A stretch of 64,000 bases of DNA from Xanthobacter autotrophicus (GCF_043194295.1 NZ_JBAFVK010000019.1); one strand, 5' to 3'. Shown: positions 25,279 through 34,165, counted from the stretch's first letter. Numbers and translations are program-made. Notes: a model not told the origin generated them from the sequence alone.

Positions 25279-26205
25279 ATGACACTGCATCGCACCGAAA
25301 CCGCCGCCCCGTCGGGGGCCGATCGACACCCCCCACGCAAGGAGCGGCTGCGTCGGCGCGCGCGCGCCGTGGCGGTGGCCTGTCGCGCCGCCCTGCCGGT
25401 CGCGGCCCTCTCGTTCGGGCTCAGCATCCCGAGCGCGCCCGCCAGCGCCGCCGACCTCGCGACCAGTCCGGCGGCCGCCCCGTCCTTCTCCCCTCCGTCC
25501 GATTCGAAATGGCAGTTCGAGGCGGTGCTCTATGGCTGGGCCACGGGCATCAACGGCAACATCGGCATCCGCGACCTGCCGACCTTTCCGGTGGACGCCT
25601 CGTTCGCCGACATTCTGTCCCATTTCGACGGCGCGGTGATGGGCAGCTTCCTCGCCAAGAAGGACAACTGGACCCTGTTCGCCGACCTGTTCTGGTCGCA
25701 GCTGAGCGCCAGCAAGTCCATCGATGATGGCCGGGGCACGCAGTTCGACCTATCGCAGCGCCTCCTGATCGTCTCCGGCGCCGCCGGCTATCGCCTGCCC
25801 ATCGGCGGGCCGGGCTTCGACCTCAGCGCCACGGCGGGCTTCCGCTACCAGCGCCTGACCGCCGACACCACGCTCTCCTCCCTCGGCGGCCTCATCTCGC
25901 TTTCCGAAACCGACGTGAAGGACTGGCTCGATCCGGTGTTCGGCCTCGCCCTTCAATATCGCATCAACGAGAAGTGGTTCCTCAACGCCCTTGCCGACGT
26001 GGGCGGCTTCGGCCTCTCCTCCAGCTCCAAGCTGACGTCGCAGGGCCTGATCTCGGTCGGCTACAACTGGACCGAGGCCTGGTCCACCGCCCTCGGCTAT
26101 CGCGCGCTGTACACGGACTACGAATCGGTGACCGGCCCTCGCTCGAACTTCCGCTACGAGACGACGCTCCATGGCCCGTTCATGAGCATCGCCTACCACT
26201 TCTGA
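25279..26205 (+). CDS. Outer-membrane beta-barrel protein
   Basis: A 308-residue protein with an unusually long basic N-terminus (MTLHRTETAAPSGADRHPPR) before a signal peptide ending PASAADL. The remainder shows alternating amphipathic strands such as KWQFEAVLYGWATG, FDLSATAGFRYQRL and WSTALGYRALYTDY, and ends in an aromatic residue (SIAYHF), the usual barrel-assembly signal. A GAGGGGGGAAC ribosome site precedes ATG 25279. It may serve as a porin-like or structural partner to the sulfatase cluster, but no specific function can be assigned. Confidence 0.85.
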   Translation: MTLHRTETAAPSGADRHPPRKERLRRRARAVAVACRAALPVAALSFGLSIPSAPASAADLATSPAAAPSFSPPSDSKWQFEAVLYGWATGINGNIGIRDLPTFPVDASFADILSHFDGAVMGSFLAKKDNWTLFADLFWSQLSASKSIDDGRGTQFDLSQRLLIVSGAAGYRLPIGGPGFDLSATAGFRYQRLTADTTLSSLGGLISLSETDVKDWLDPVFGLALQYRINEKWFLNALADVGGFGLSSSSKLTSQGLISVGYNWTEAWSTALGYRALYTDYESVTGPRSNFRYETTLHGPFMSIAYHF

Positions 26206-26263
26206 TCAGCGCCTCCTCGGGGGGCGCGGTCTTCCGCGAGGCACGGAGATCACGCGGACCACT

Positions 26264-26288
26264 TTAATAAATCAGTACGAGTTATTAA
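26264..26288 (+). promoter_or_regulatory. Candidate operator of the ROK regulator (frcR side)
   Basis: A 25-bp palindrome, TTAATAA then 11 nt then TTATTAA, directly followed by a -35-like TTGACG at 26289-26294. The same geometry occurs before the frcB gene (32485 to 32455, minus strand). Best explained as the binding site of the ROK regulator encoded 111 bp downstream. Confidence 0.6.
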
Positions 26289-26398
26289 TTGACGAAGCCG
26301 CTGACCTGGTTCATCATTCCGCCAGAACAAGACGATCCGGCGCGCAAAGGCGGGCGCCGCCGGACCGCCCGCCAAGGCGTCGAACGGGGTCGGATTTC

Positions 26399-27631
26399 AT
26401 GCAACGCAACCCCTTGCCGGATGATCCCGGCCCGGTCCACGCCTCGCACGGGCGGGGCACCAACCAGACCGGCGTGCGCCTCTACAATGAGCGACTGATC
26501 CTCTCCCTGATCCGCCGACACGGCCGCCTGACCAAGGTGGACATCGCCCGCCTCACCGGCCTGTCGCTGCAGACCACCACGGTGGTCATGAACCGGCTTG
26601 AGGCCGACGGCCTGCTGCTCGCCGGCGAGCGCCAGCGCGGGCGCATTGGCCAGCCGGCGGTGCCCTATCTGCTCAATCCCGATGGCGCCTACGGCCTCGG
26701 CATGGTGGTGGGCCGGCGTGCCTGCGAGCTGGTGCTGATGGATTTCGTCGCGGGCGTGCGCCGGCGTGAGCGCCTGACCTATCCCTATCCCCTGCCCGAC
26801 CAGCTCATCGCCTTCGCCGGCCGCACCCTTCCCGGCCTGATCGCGACACTCCCCCCCGCCGCCCAGGCGCGCATCTGCGGCACCGGCATCGCCATGCCGT
26901 TCGAGCTGTGGAACTGGGAGGAAGTGCTGGAGGCCCCCAAGGATGCCCTTGCCGGGTGGCACGACTTCGACATGGCGGCCGAGCTGTCCCGCCTCGCCCC
27001 CGGCCCGGTGCGGGTTATGAACGACGCCACCGCCGCCTGCGCCGCCGAGCTGACCTTCGGCGGCGGCTCGGCCTATCGCGACTTCGCCTATTTTTACATC
27101 GCCACCTTTATCGGCGGCGGCATCGTGCTGAACGGCAGCCTGTTTCCCGGCCGCAGCGGCAATGCCGGTGCCTTCGGCTCCATGCCGGTGGTGGCCCGCG
27201 GGCCCGGCGGCGGCACGGGGGTCCAGCAGCTCATCCGCTCGGCGTCCCTCTACCGGCTGGAACGCCAGCTCGGCGCCATCGGCATCGCGGGTTCGCAATT
27301 GTGGGAGCAGCCCGACGACTGGACCCGCTTTTCCGGCCCCGTCGACGCCTGGATCGAAGAGGCCGCCGAGGGCCTCGCCCAGGCCATCGCCTCCTGTCTC
27401 GCGGTAGTGGATTTCGAGGCCATGGTCATCGACGGCGCCTTCCCGGCAGCGGTGCGGGACAAATTGGTGAAGCGCACCGTCGCCGCCTTCGCCCGCCTCG
27501 ACCGGCAGGGCCTGACCGAGACCCGCATCGTCGCCGGCACCATGGGCCGCGCCGCGCGGGCCATCGGCGGCGCCGCTTTGCCCCTGCTCGACACCTTCGG
27601 CCGCGACCTCGACGTTCTGTTCAAGGACTGA
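26399..27631 (+). CDS. frcR: ROK-family transcriptional regulator (FrcR-like)
   Basis: A 410-residue regulator. Residues about 28-80 form a winged helix-turn-helix (LILSLIRRHGRLTKVDIARL then TGLSLQTTTVVMNRLEADGL). The rest is a sugar-kinase-like ROK domain with RVMNDATAACAAE and FIGGGIVLNGSLFPGRSGNAGAFG. The usual ROK zinc-binding CxCGxxGC motif is absent, as in several sugar-binding repressors. It heads a unit with RbsD/FucU and PfkB genes and faces a convergent fructose-type ABC transporter. Candidate operators abut TTGAC boxes at its own promoter and at frcB. Confidence 0.88.
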   Translation: MQRNPLPDDPGPVHASHGRGTNQTGVRLYNERLILSLIRRHGRLTKVDIARLTGLSLQTTTVVMNRLEADGLLLAGERQRGRIGQPAVPYLLNPDGAYGLGMVVGRRACELVLMDFVAGVRRRERLTYPYPLPDQLIAFAGRTLPGLIATLPPAAQARICGTGIAMPFELWNWEEVLEAPKDALAGWHDFDMAAELSRLAPGPVRVMNDATAACAAELTFGGGSAYRDFAYFYIATFIGGGIVLNGSLFPGRSGNAGAFGSMPVVARGPGGGTGVQQLIRSASLYRLERQLGAIGIAGSQLWEQPDDWTRFSGPVDAWIEEAAEGLAQAIASCLAVVDFEAMVIDGAFPAAVRDKLVKRTVAAFARLDRQGLTETRIVAGTMGRAARAIGGAALPLLDTFGRDLDVLFKD

Positions 27632-27633
27632 CC

Positions 27634-28077
27634 ATGCTCAAAGGCATCGACCCGTTGCTGGGCCCCGATCTGCTGGCCACCCTGCGCGCCATGGGCCACG
27701 GCGACGAGATCGCCATCGTGGACGCCAATTATCCAGCCGAGGCCCACGCCAAGCGGCTGGTGCGCATGGATGGACATGACGCCCCGCGCCTCGTCGATGC
27801 CGTGCTCTCGGTGATGCCGCTCGATACCGACGTGCCGCAGGCCGCCTTCCGCCCCTGCGCCTTCGGCGACTGCGCGCGCCAGGAGAGCGTGTTTTCGGAA
27901 TTCGAGGCCGCCATCGCCGCCCGCGAGCCCGGATTCAGCCTGGTGCCCATCGCCGGCCCCGGCTTCTACGACCGGGTGCGCGCGGCCTATGCCATCGTCG
28001 CCAGCGGCGAGCGCCGGCTCTACGGCAACATCATCCTGCGCAAGGGCGTGATCCGGCCGGAAGGGGACGCGCCATGA
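27634..28077 (+). CDS. RbsD/FucU-family sugar mutarotase
   Basis: A 147-residue protein of the RbsD/FucU fold, which interconverts ring forms of ribose, fucose or related sugars. Matching features are the N-terminal LKGIDPLLGPDLLATLRAMG, the catalytic-region HGDEIAIVDANYPAEA, and the C-terminal RLYGNIILRKGV. It starts 2 nt after the ROK gene and overlaps the kinase start, so it is co-expressed with them. In this context it may speed delivery of the correct anomer of the transported sugar to the kinase or transporter. Sugar identity is inferred only. Confidence 0.88.
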   Translation: MLKGIDPLLGPDLLATLRAMGHGDEIAIVDANYPAEAHAKRLVRMDGHDAPRLVDAVLSVMPLDTDVPQAAFRPCAFGDCARQESVFSEFEAAIAAREPGFSLVPIAGPGFYDRVRAAYAIVASGERRLYGNIILRKGVIRPEGDAP

Positions 28078-29033
28078 TCCTGGTCTGCGGCGAAGCCCTC
28101 ATCGACCTGCTGGTCGGCGCCCCCGAGGGCAACGAGATGCCGGCGCGGGCGGTGGCCGGCGGCTCCCCCTTCAACGTGGCGGTGGGCCTTGCCCGGCTCG
28201 GCGCGCCCACCGCCTTCTTCGGCGGCATCTCCCGCGACCGCTTCGGCACCCATCTCGTGGACGTGCTGGCCCGCGAGGGTGTGGACCCGCGCTTCGTGGT
28301 GCGCTCCGACAGCCTCTCCACCATCTCGGTGGTGGCGACCCAGGCCGACGGCCAGCCGCTCTATTCCTTCCATGGCGCGGGCGCGGCCGACCGCATGCTC
28401 ACCCCCGACCGCCTGCCGCCGGCCCTGCCGGACGAGGTGCGCGCCCTCACCTTCGGCTCCTACACCCTGGTGGTGGAGCCGGTGGCCTCCACCTATGCGG
28501 CCCTCGCCGAGCGGGAAGCCGGGCGGCGCGTCATCAGCGTCGATCCCAACCTGCGGCCGGGGGTGGTGGGCGACCTGAGCCGCTGGGCCGAAACGACGGA
28601 GCGCTTCTTCCGCACCGCCGACATCGTGAAGGCCAGCGACGAAGACATCCACATCGCCTTCGGTGGGCGCCTCGGCCTCACCGATGCAGCGCGCCGGTTC
28701 CTCGACCTCGGCGCCAAGCTGGTGGTGATCACCCGCGGGGACAAGGGCGCCGTCGCCTACTCCCGAGCGGGCGAAGTCAGCGTCCCCGGCCGCAGCGTCG
28801 TGGTGCGCGATACGGTGGGCGCGGGCGACACCTTCCATGCCGCCCTGCTCGCCGGGCTGCATCGCACCGGCCGGCTCGAAGGTGCCGCCATCGCCGCCCT
28901 CGACACCGAGGCCATGGGCGAACTGGTGGCCTATGGCACGGCCGCCGCCGCCATCACCTGCTCGCGCGCCGGGGCGGACCTGCCCACCGCCGCCGAAGTG
29001 GACGCCAGCCTCTCGCTGGCCATGGCAAGCTGA
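28074..29033 (+). CDS. frcK: PfkB-family sugar kinase (fructokinase-like)
   Basis: A 319-residue carbohydrate kinase. The N-terminal motif GGSPFNVAVGLARLG and the C-terminal ATP and catalytic motif DTVGAGDTFHAALLAG (about residues 246-261, with the base Asp in GAGD) are intact. The segment ISVDPNLRPG is typical of fructokinases. It overlaps the RbsD/FucU gene by 4 bp. With the frcBCA-type transporter facing it, the likely reaction is phosphorylation of imported fructose at C-6 or C-1; the exact position cannot be told. Confidence 0.9.
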   Translation: MILVCGEALIDLLVGAPEGNEMPARAVAGGSPFNVAVGLARLGAPTAFFGGISRDRFGTHLVDVLAREGVDPRFVVRSDSLSTISVVATQADGQPLYSFHGAGAADRMLTPDRLPPALPDEVRALTFGSYTLVVEPVASTYAALAEREAGRRVISVDPNLRPGVVGDLSRWAETTERFFRTADIVKASDEDIHIAFGGRLGLTDAARRFLDLGAKLVVITRGDKGAVAYSRAGEVSVPGRSVVVRDTVGAGDTFHAALLAGLHRTGRLEGAAIAALDTEAMGELVAYGTAAAAITCSRAGADLPTAAEVDASLSLAMAS

Positions 29034-29142
29034 CGGCTTTCAAGACTTCGTTCCGGCCCTGAGACGCGGACGGCCGACACAGCACCGGTCATGACGGACG
29101 GCGCGCGCCGACTTCGGCAAAGCGCCTCACCACCCCAAAAGC

Positions 29143-29185
29143 AAAACGCCCGGATCACAGCCGACAGGCCGTAGTCCGGGTGTTT
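29143..29185. terminator. Shared terminator between frcK and frcA
   Basis: AAACGCCCGGA at 29144-29154 pairs with TCCGGGTGTTT at 29175-29185 with one wobble. A-rich sequence flanks the left arm and T-rich sequence (GTTTC) the right, so it can work in both directions between these convergent genes. The rest of the 234-bp gap is featureless. Confidence 0.65.
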
Positions 29186-29267
29186 GTTTCCGCGCTTGTG
29201 CCATGACCTGCCCGCCCCGCGCGGGCCGGTCCCGGCGGCGCTGAACGCCGCCATGACCGGCCCAGCC

Positions 29268-30074
29268 TCAGGCCGCCATGTCCTGCGGGGCGCGCGCGCC
29301 GGTCATGAGGGCGACCGCGTCCGACATGGTGCAGGCCGAAGGCTGGACCACGGTGAGCCGCCGCCCCAGCCGGTGGATGTGGATGCGGTCGGCGATCTCG
29401 AACACATGGGGCATGTTGTGGCTGATGAGCACCACGGCGATGCCGCGCCGGCGCACGTCGAGGATCAGCTCCAGCACCCGGCGGGATTCCTTCACGCCCA
29501 GCGCGGCGGTGGGCTCGTCCAGGATCACCACCCGCGAGCCGAAGGCGGTGGCGCGGGCCACCGCGATGCCCTGCCGCTGACCGCCCGAGAGCGTCTCCAC
29601 CGGCTGGTTGATGGACTGCACCGTCATCAGCCCCAGCTCCGTGAGCTTCTCGCGGGCCATGCGCTGCATGGTCTTGCGGTCGAGCATGCGGAACACCTGG
29701 CCGAGCACCCCCGGCTTGCGCAGCTCGCGGCCGAGAAAGAGATTATCGGCGATGGACAGGCCCGGCGCCAGCGCCAGCGACTGGTAGACGGTCTCGATGC
29801 CCGCCGCCTGCGCGTCGAGGGGCGAGCGGAACTGCACCGGCTTGCCGTCGAAGCGGATCTCGCCCTCGTCCGGCACCAGTGCCCCGGAGAGCGCGCGGAT
29901 GAGGGAGGACTTGCCGGCGCCATTGTCGCCGATCACCGCCAGGATCTCCCCCGGATAGAGGTCGAAATCCGCATGATCGAGGGCCGTGACCCGGCCGTAG
30001 CGCTTGACGAGGCCCCGCGCCTCGATGAGCGGCCGGCGGACGCCGTTGTCTGGAGAGATCGAGGTCGTGCTCAT
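29268..30074 (-). CDS. frcA: Sugar ABC transporter ATP-binding protein (FrcA-like)
   Basis: A 268-residue single-domain ABC ATPase: Walker A GDNGAGKSS, signature LSGGQRQ, Walker B VVILDEPTAALG and H-loop ISHN. A single domain rather than the tandem RbsA type, together with GALVPDEGEIRFDG and ETVYQSLALAPGLS, matches FrcA of rhizobia. Its ATG overlaps the permease stop (ATGA). It powers import by the FrcC permease on the cytoplasmic face. Confidence 0.9.
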   Translation of the reverse strand: MSTTSISPDNGVRRPLIEARGLVKRYGRVTALDHADFDLYPGEILAVIGDNGAGKSSLIRALSGALVPDEGEIRFDGKPVQFRSPLDAQAAGIETVYQSLALAPGLSIADNLFLGRELRKPGVLGQVFRMLDRKTMQRMAREKLTELGLMTVQSINQPVETLSGGQRQGIAVARATAFGSRVVILDEPTAALGVKESRRVLELILDVRRRGIAVVLISHNMPHVFEIADRIHIHRLGRRLTVVQPSACTMSDAVALMTGARAPQDMAA

Positions 30075-31153
30075 GCCGACACCTTCCGGATCCACTGGTC
30101 GAGGGTGACCGCGACGATGATGAGGCTGCCCACGGCGAATTCCTGCCACAGCACATCCACCCCCGACAAAGCGAGGCCGGAGCGCGAGACGCCGACGATG
30201 AGCGCGCCGATGAGGGTGCCGACGATGGAGCCGCGCCCGCCGAACAGGCTGGCCCCGCCGATCACCACCGCGGTGATGCTGTCGAGGTTGGCGGTCTGCC
30301 CCGCCTGCGGGCTGATGGAGCCGATGCGGCCGATGAGCGCCCAGGCCCCCAGCGCGCAGATGACCCCCGCCGCCACATAGACGGCGAACAGCACCTTGTC
30401 GGTGCGGATGCCGGCGAGGCGCGCCGCGTCCGGATCATCGCCCACCGCATAGATGTGGCGGCCGAGCGCGGTGCGGTTGAGCACGTACCAGACGATGGCC
30501 ACCAGCCCCAGCATGAAGAAGGTGCCGTAGGTGAGCCGCGCGCCCAAAAGGTCCACCGGCGTGCCGAGCCATTGCAGGAACGGCGCGACCTTCGCCACGT
30601 CCTGCGAGCGGATGGTCTGGGCGCCGGAATACCACAGGTTCAGCGAGAAGAAGATGGACCAGGTGCCCAGGGTGACGATGAAGGGCGGCAGCTTCAGCCG
30701 CACCACCAGCAGGCCGTTGAAGGCACCGCAGGCCGCCCCCGTGGCGAGCCCGGCAGCAAACGCCACCGGCACCGGCAGGCCCAGCGCGACGGCCAGCTTG
30801 CCCATGATCACCGAGCACAGCACCATCACCGCGCCCACCGACAGGTCGATGCCGGCCGTGAGCACGATGAGTGTCTGCGCCACGCCGATGATGCAGATGA
30901 TGGTCACCTGCTGGAGGATCAGCGACAGGTTGAAGGCCGAGTAGAAGCGCGGCCCAACGATGGCCGAGAACACGGCCACCCCCAGCACCAGCACGATGGC
31001 CGGCACCGCGGTCGGGTTGGCATGCAGGAAATGCTGCAGCATCTGCAGCGGGGACCGGGCGTGGACCTCGAATTCCGCCACTCGCGTGTCCTGCTTGCTC
31101 AGGACGGTCTCAAACGCCTGCATCCCGCGTTTCTCCCCACTCGTGTCTGTCAT
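30071..31153 (-). CDS. frcC: Sugar ABC transporter permease (FrcC-like)
   Basis: A 360-residue inner-membrane permease of the RbsC/FrcC family with about 10 helices after a hydrophilic N-terminus of about 45 residues. Conserved segments include LIVLTAGIDLSVGA, GTWSIFFSLNLW, the coupling-helix region AVGDDPDAARLAGI and VVIGGASLFGGRGS. It lies between the binding protein gene (158 bp upstream) and frcA (overlapping). Together the three form a high-affinity monosaccharide importer, probably for fructose. Confidence 0.92.
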   Translation of the reverse strand: MTDTSGEKRGMQAFETVLSKQDTRVAEFEVHARSPLQMLQHFLHANPTAVPAIVLVLGVAVFSAIVGPRFYSAFNLSLILQQVTIICIIGVAQTLIVLTAGIDLSVGAVMVLCSVIMGKLAVALGLPVPVAFAAGLATGAACGAFNGLLVVRLKLPPFIVTLGTWSIFFSLNLWYSGAQTIRSQDVAKVAPFLQWLGTPVDLLGARLTYGTFFMLGLVAIVWYVLNRTALGRHIYAVGDDPDAARLAGIRTDKVLFAVYVAAGVICALGAWALIGRIGSISPQAGQTANLDSITAVVIGGASLFGGRGSIVGTLIGALIVGVSRSGLALSGVDVLWQEFAVGSLIIVAVTLDQWIRKVSA

Positions 31154-31264
31154 TGCAGATCCCTCCCCGGCCGTTCCGGCCGGCGCACGCGTGCTGTCGT
31201 TAGACCGATTTTTGCTCGCCCTGGCTCACGGAAATCGCTCTAAAACCATGCGTTACCGCGGTTT

Positions 31265-31301
31265 TTCACGCGAACCGGCATCCACTTCACTCGAAAACGC
31301 T
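31265..31301 (-). repeat. Palindromic dispersed repeat, intergenic copy
   Basis: This 37-bp core in the frcB-frcC gap matches, on the opposite strand, the copy inside the SSF-kinase gene at 7644-7680 (about 33 of 37 positions). Flanking sequence to about 31240 looks like the rest of the same element. Its position between a binding protein and its permease could help set the higher expression usual for binding proteins. Confidence 0.7.
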
Positions 31302-31311
31302 CTGGTGCCGC

Positions 31312-32367
31312 TCAGCCCCAGCACTTCTTCAGGGCGGCGGCAGTGTCGATGGAAGGCAGTCCTGGTACCGGCCGGTCAGTCACCAGCTCGACGCCGGTAT
31401 TGACGAAGTCCTGCCCGTCCGAAGGCTTCGGCTTGGTGCCGTCGGTGGCGTATTTGAGCACCGCCTCGACGCCCATCTGGGCCATGGCGAGGGGGAATTG
31501 CATGGCGGTGGCGGCGATGACGCCGTCCTTCACATTGCGCACACCGGGGCAGCCGCCGTCCACGGCCACCACCAGCACATCCTTGTCACGGCCGATGGAG
31601 CGCAGCGCCTCATAGGCCCCGGCGGCGGCGGGCTCGTTGATGGCGTAGACGACCGACACATAGGGATCGCGCTGGAGCAGATTTTCCATGGCCCGACGCC
31701 CGCCCTCCTCGTTGCCGAGGGTGACATCGTGGCCGACGATGCGGGCGTCCTTCTCGTCGCCGATCACGGCGGGATCGGCGACGTTCACGCCGAAGCCCTG
31801 GAGGAAGCCCTGGTCGCGGGCCACGTCCACGGAGATCTGGTTCACGTTGAGGTCGAGCAGGGCGACCTTGGCCGACTTGGCATTGGCGCCCAGCGTCTTG
31901 GCCGCCCATTCGCCCACCAGCTTGCCGGCGCTGAAATTGTCGGTGGCGAAGGTGGCGTCGGCCGCGCTCGGCGGATCCAGCGGCGTGTCGAGGGCGATCA
32001 CCAGGATGCCCTTGGCCCGCGCCTGCTCCAGCACCGGCACGATGGCGCGGGAATCGGACGGGGTGATGAGGATGCCCTTGGCCCCGGCGGCGATCAGGCT
32101 TTCCACGGCGGTGACCTGGGCGTCGGTGTCGCCGTCCATCTTGCCGGCGAAGGAGCGCAGCTCCATGCCCAGCCGCGCGGCGGCAGCTTCCGCGCCCTCC
32201 TTCATCTTGACGAAGAAGGGGTTGGTGGAGGTCTTGATGACAATGCCCACAATGGGCTTTGCGATGGGCTTTTCGGCGGGCTTTTCCGCCGCCCCCGCAG
32301 GCGATGTCGCGGCCACCCCGGCCCAGGCGACAGAAGCTGCCATGAGCAGCCGTGGCCACAGGTGCAT
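31312..32367 (-). CDS. frcB: Periplasmic sugar-binding protein (FrcB-like)
   Basis: A 351-residue exported binding protein of the ribose/fructose (periplasmic-binding-protein 4) family. The signal peptide ends SPAGAAEK. Typical pieces are STNPFFVKMKEGAE, MDGDTDAQVTAVESLIAAGA, ALDTPLDPP and VVAVDGGCPG. It is the first gene of the transporter unit and has its own promoter: TTGACT (32460-32455) and TCAGAT (32437-32432) spaced by 17 nt, with an operator directly upstream. Fructose specificity is inferred from similarity to rhizobial FrcB. Confidence 0.92.
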   Translation of the reverse strand: MHLWPRLLMAASVAWAGVAATSPAGAAEKPAEKPIAKPIVGIVIKTSTNPFFVKMKEGAEAAAARLGMELRSFAGKMDGDTDAQVTAVESLIAAGAKGILITPSDSRAIVPVLEQARAKGILVIALDTPLDPPSAADATFATDNFSAGKLVGEWAAKTLGANAKSAKVALLDLNVNQISVDVARDQGFLQGFGVNVADPAVIGDEKDARIVGHDVTLGNEEGGRRAMENLLQRDPYVSVVYAINEPAAAGAYEALRSIGRDKDVLVVAVDGGCPGVRNVKDGVIAATAMQFPLAMAQMGVEAVLKYATDGTKPKPSDGQDFVNTGVELVTDRPVPGLPSIDTAAALKKCWG

Positions 32368-32431
32368 CGAACGTCCTCCCAGTGCGCCGGCGCGGTTTCC
32401 GCTTGCCGGACGGATGCGTTATCCGCATGGC

Positions 32432-32485
32432 ATCTGAGCGCACGGCGCATGGCGAGTCAATACATAAATCCAGATGAGTTATTAA
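32432..32485 (-). promoter_or_regulatory. frcB promoter with abutting operator
   Basis: Read on the minus strand: the 25-bp element TTAATAA, 11 nt, TTATGTA (32485-32461) is followed immediately by -35 TTGACT (32460-32455), a 17-nt spacer and -10 TCAGAT (32437-32432). Element and TTGAC junction match the frcR site at 26264-26294, pointing to common control by the ROK protein. Confidence 0.62.
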
Positions 32486-32584
32486 TAGAAAGTCGAGCAA
32501 AGGCACCCCATTACGCCTTGCCGGAAGGGCACCGGCGTTCAATCGGGGCGCCGAGGGAGCGCCGGCCAAGCCCGCGCCCGACGC

Positions 32585-33880
32585 CTAGAACCGAGCGGTG
32601 ATGAGGTGGGCGAGGCCGGAGCCGGCGGCGTAGAGCGCTTCCCGCACCAGACGCCAGCGGGCCGGCTCCACCGCGCTTGGCGGCAGCGGAAGATCCGCCT
32701 CCCGCACCCGGCCGAGCACGAGGTCCGCCAGCAGGGCGCCGAACACGGTTCCCGGCGCGATGCCGCGTCCGTTGTAGCCGGCCACGGCGACGCCGCTGCG
32801 CCCCAGCCGGTGGAAGCGCGGCAGGGCGTCGGCGGTCATGCCGATCATGCCGTGCCAGCCGGCCTCGAAGGTCACCTCGGGGGCCAGCTGGCCGAGCTGC
32901 GGATAAAGCCGCGCCAGCACCCGCCGGGCATAGGCACGGTGGATGGCGCCGCCGGCCCGGTCGAGGGCGCCGACGCTGCCGAACACCAGACGGCCCGCCG
33001 CATCCATGCGGAATGAGGTGAGGATGGTTTGGGTGTCCCACGCCCCCTGCCGGCCGGGCAGGATGGTGTCGCGCACCGCCTGCGGCAGAGGCGCGGTGGC
33101 GAGATTGAAATAGGGCAGATGCACCTGCTCGCGCCGCAACGGGGCGAACGGGCCGGTGCCATAGGCATCGGTGGCGGCGATGAGATGGTCGGCCTCAAGG
33201 ATTCCCCCCGGCGTGACAAGACGCCAGCCGGCAGGGGTCTCCGCGGCCCCGACGACCGGGCTCGACGCGAAGATCTGCGCCCCCGCGTGAAGGGCCGCCC
33301 GCGCCAGTCCCCGCGCATAGGCGAGCGGCTGGATCGTGCCGGCGCGCAAATCCAGCAGCGCGCCGGAAAAATCGCCGCCGCCCACCATGGTGCGGGCCTC
33401 ATCGGCCCCCAGCAGCCGCACTGGCGCGCCGCGCGCCTGCCACTGGGCGGCGCGGGCCTCGATCTCGGCGCGTCCAGCGGCGCCCACGGCGCAATGGAGC
33501 GTGCCCACGGGCGCCACCTCGCAAGCGATGCCATGGCGCGCCACCAGGTCGAACACCGCCTGCGGCGCCGCGCCGAGGAAGCCGATCAGCGCCTCGCCCC
33601 GCGCCTCACCCAAATTGGCGCGGATGACGTCCGGCATCACCCACAGGCCGGCATTCACGAGGCCCACATTGCGCCCGGCCCCGCCGAATCCCACCTCCTC
33701 GGCCTCCACGACAGCCACCCGCGCCCCCGCCTCGGCGAGGCGCAGCGCCGCCGACAGCCCGGCATATCCCGCTCCGACCACCGCCACGTCGGCCCGCAGG
33801 GCGCCCGAGAGCGGCGCCAGCGCCGGAGCCGGCGGCGCCGTGACCTCCCACAAGCCGTGGGAATGCGGGGCGATCGACAT
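32585..33880 (-). CDS. FAD-dependent amine/D-amino-acid oxidoreductase
   Basis: A 431-residue flavoenzyme of the DAO family. The N-terminal dinucleotide-binding motif is DVAVVGAGYAGLSAALRLAE near residues 31-50, then VVEAEEVGFGGAGRN. The substrate-side region includes FEAGWHGMIGMTADALP, and the C-terminal FAD contact is GYNGRGIAPGTVFG. This pattern is closest to gamma-glutamylputrescine oxidase and related amine oxidases (PuuB-like), but the substrate is unknown. The ATG at 33880 gives the family N-terminus; the open frame extends 135 nt upstream without a ribosome site. It is monocistronic. Confidence 0.85.
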   Translation of the reverse strand: MSIAPHSHGLWEVTAPPAPALAPLSGALRADVAVVGAGYAGLSAALRLAEAGARVAVVEAEEVGFGGAGRNVGLVNAGLWVMPDVIRANLGEARGEALIGFLGAAPQAVFDLVARHGIACEVAPVGTLHCAVGAAGRAEIEARAAQWQARGAPVRLLGADEARTMVGGGDFSGALLDLRAGTIQPLAYARGLARAALHAGAQIFASSPVVGAAETPAGWRLVTPGGILEADHLIAATDAYGTGPFAPLRREQVHLPYFNLATAPLPQAVRDTILPGRQGAWDTQTILTSFRMDAAGRLVFGSVGALDRAGGAIHRAYARRVLARLYPQLGQLAPEVTFEAGWHGMIGMTADALPRFHRLGRSGVAVAGYNGRGIAPGTVFGALLADLVLGRVREADLPLPPSAVEPARWRLVREALYAAGSGLAHLITARF

Positions 33881-34103
33881 GGGGCACCCTTTCACAGCAG
33901 CTTGCGTCGGTTTCACCCGGCTGGACCGGTGATTCCGTCTCCAAATGGAAGATAGGCAAGGTTTGGCAGATCCGACGGCCAGATCATGAGATCGGAGCGC
34001 GAACTTGCAGTGCAAAACGTCTCGGGCGGGGCAGAAACGGCCTTCTGCTGCACCGCAGGATCACCAAAATTTAAGCCTTGCCCGGTTAAGTGGCAGCACG
34101 ATT

Positions 34104-34132
34104 TTGTGTTTTCGGGTCCCTTTTGGTATGAG
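34104..34132 (+). promoter_or_regulatory. Candidate sigma-70 promoter
   Basis: TTGTGT (34104-34109) and TATGAG (34127-34132) with a 17-nt spacer, in an A+T-richer segment 34 bp before the gene at 34166. Reasonable match, no experimental support. Confidence 0.4.
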
Positions 34133-34165
34133 GGGCCCCCAGTTATGGTTTTTCGGAGCTGCGTG

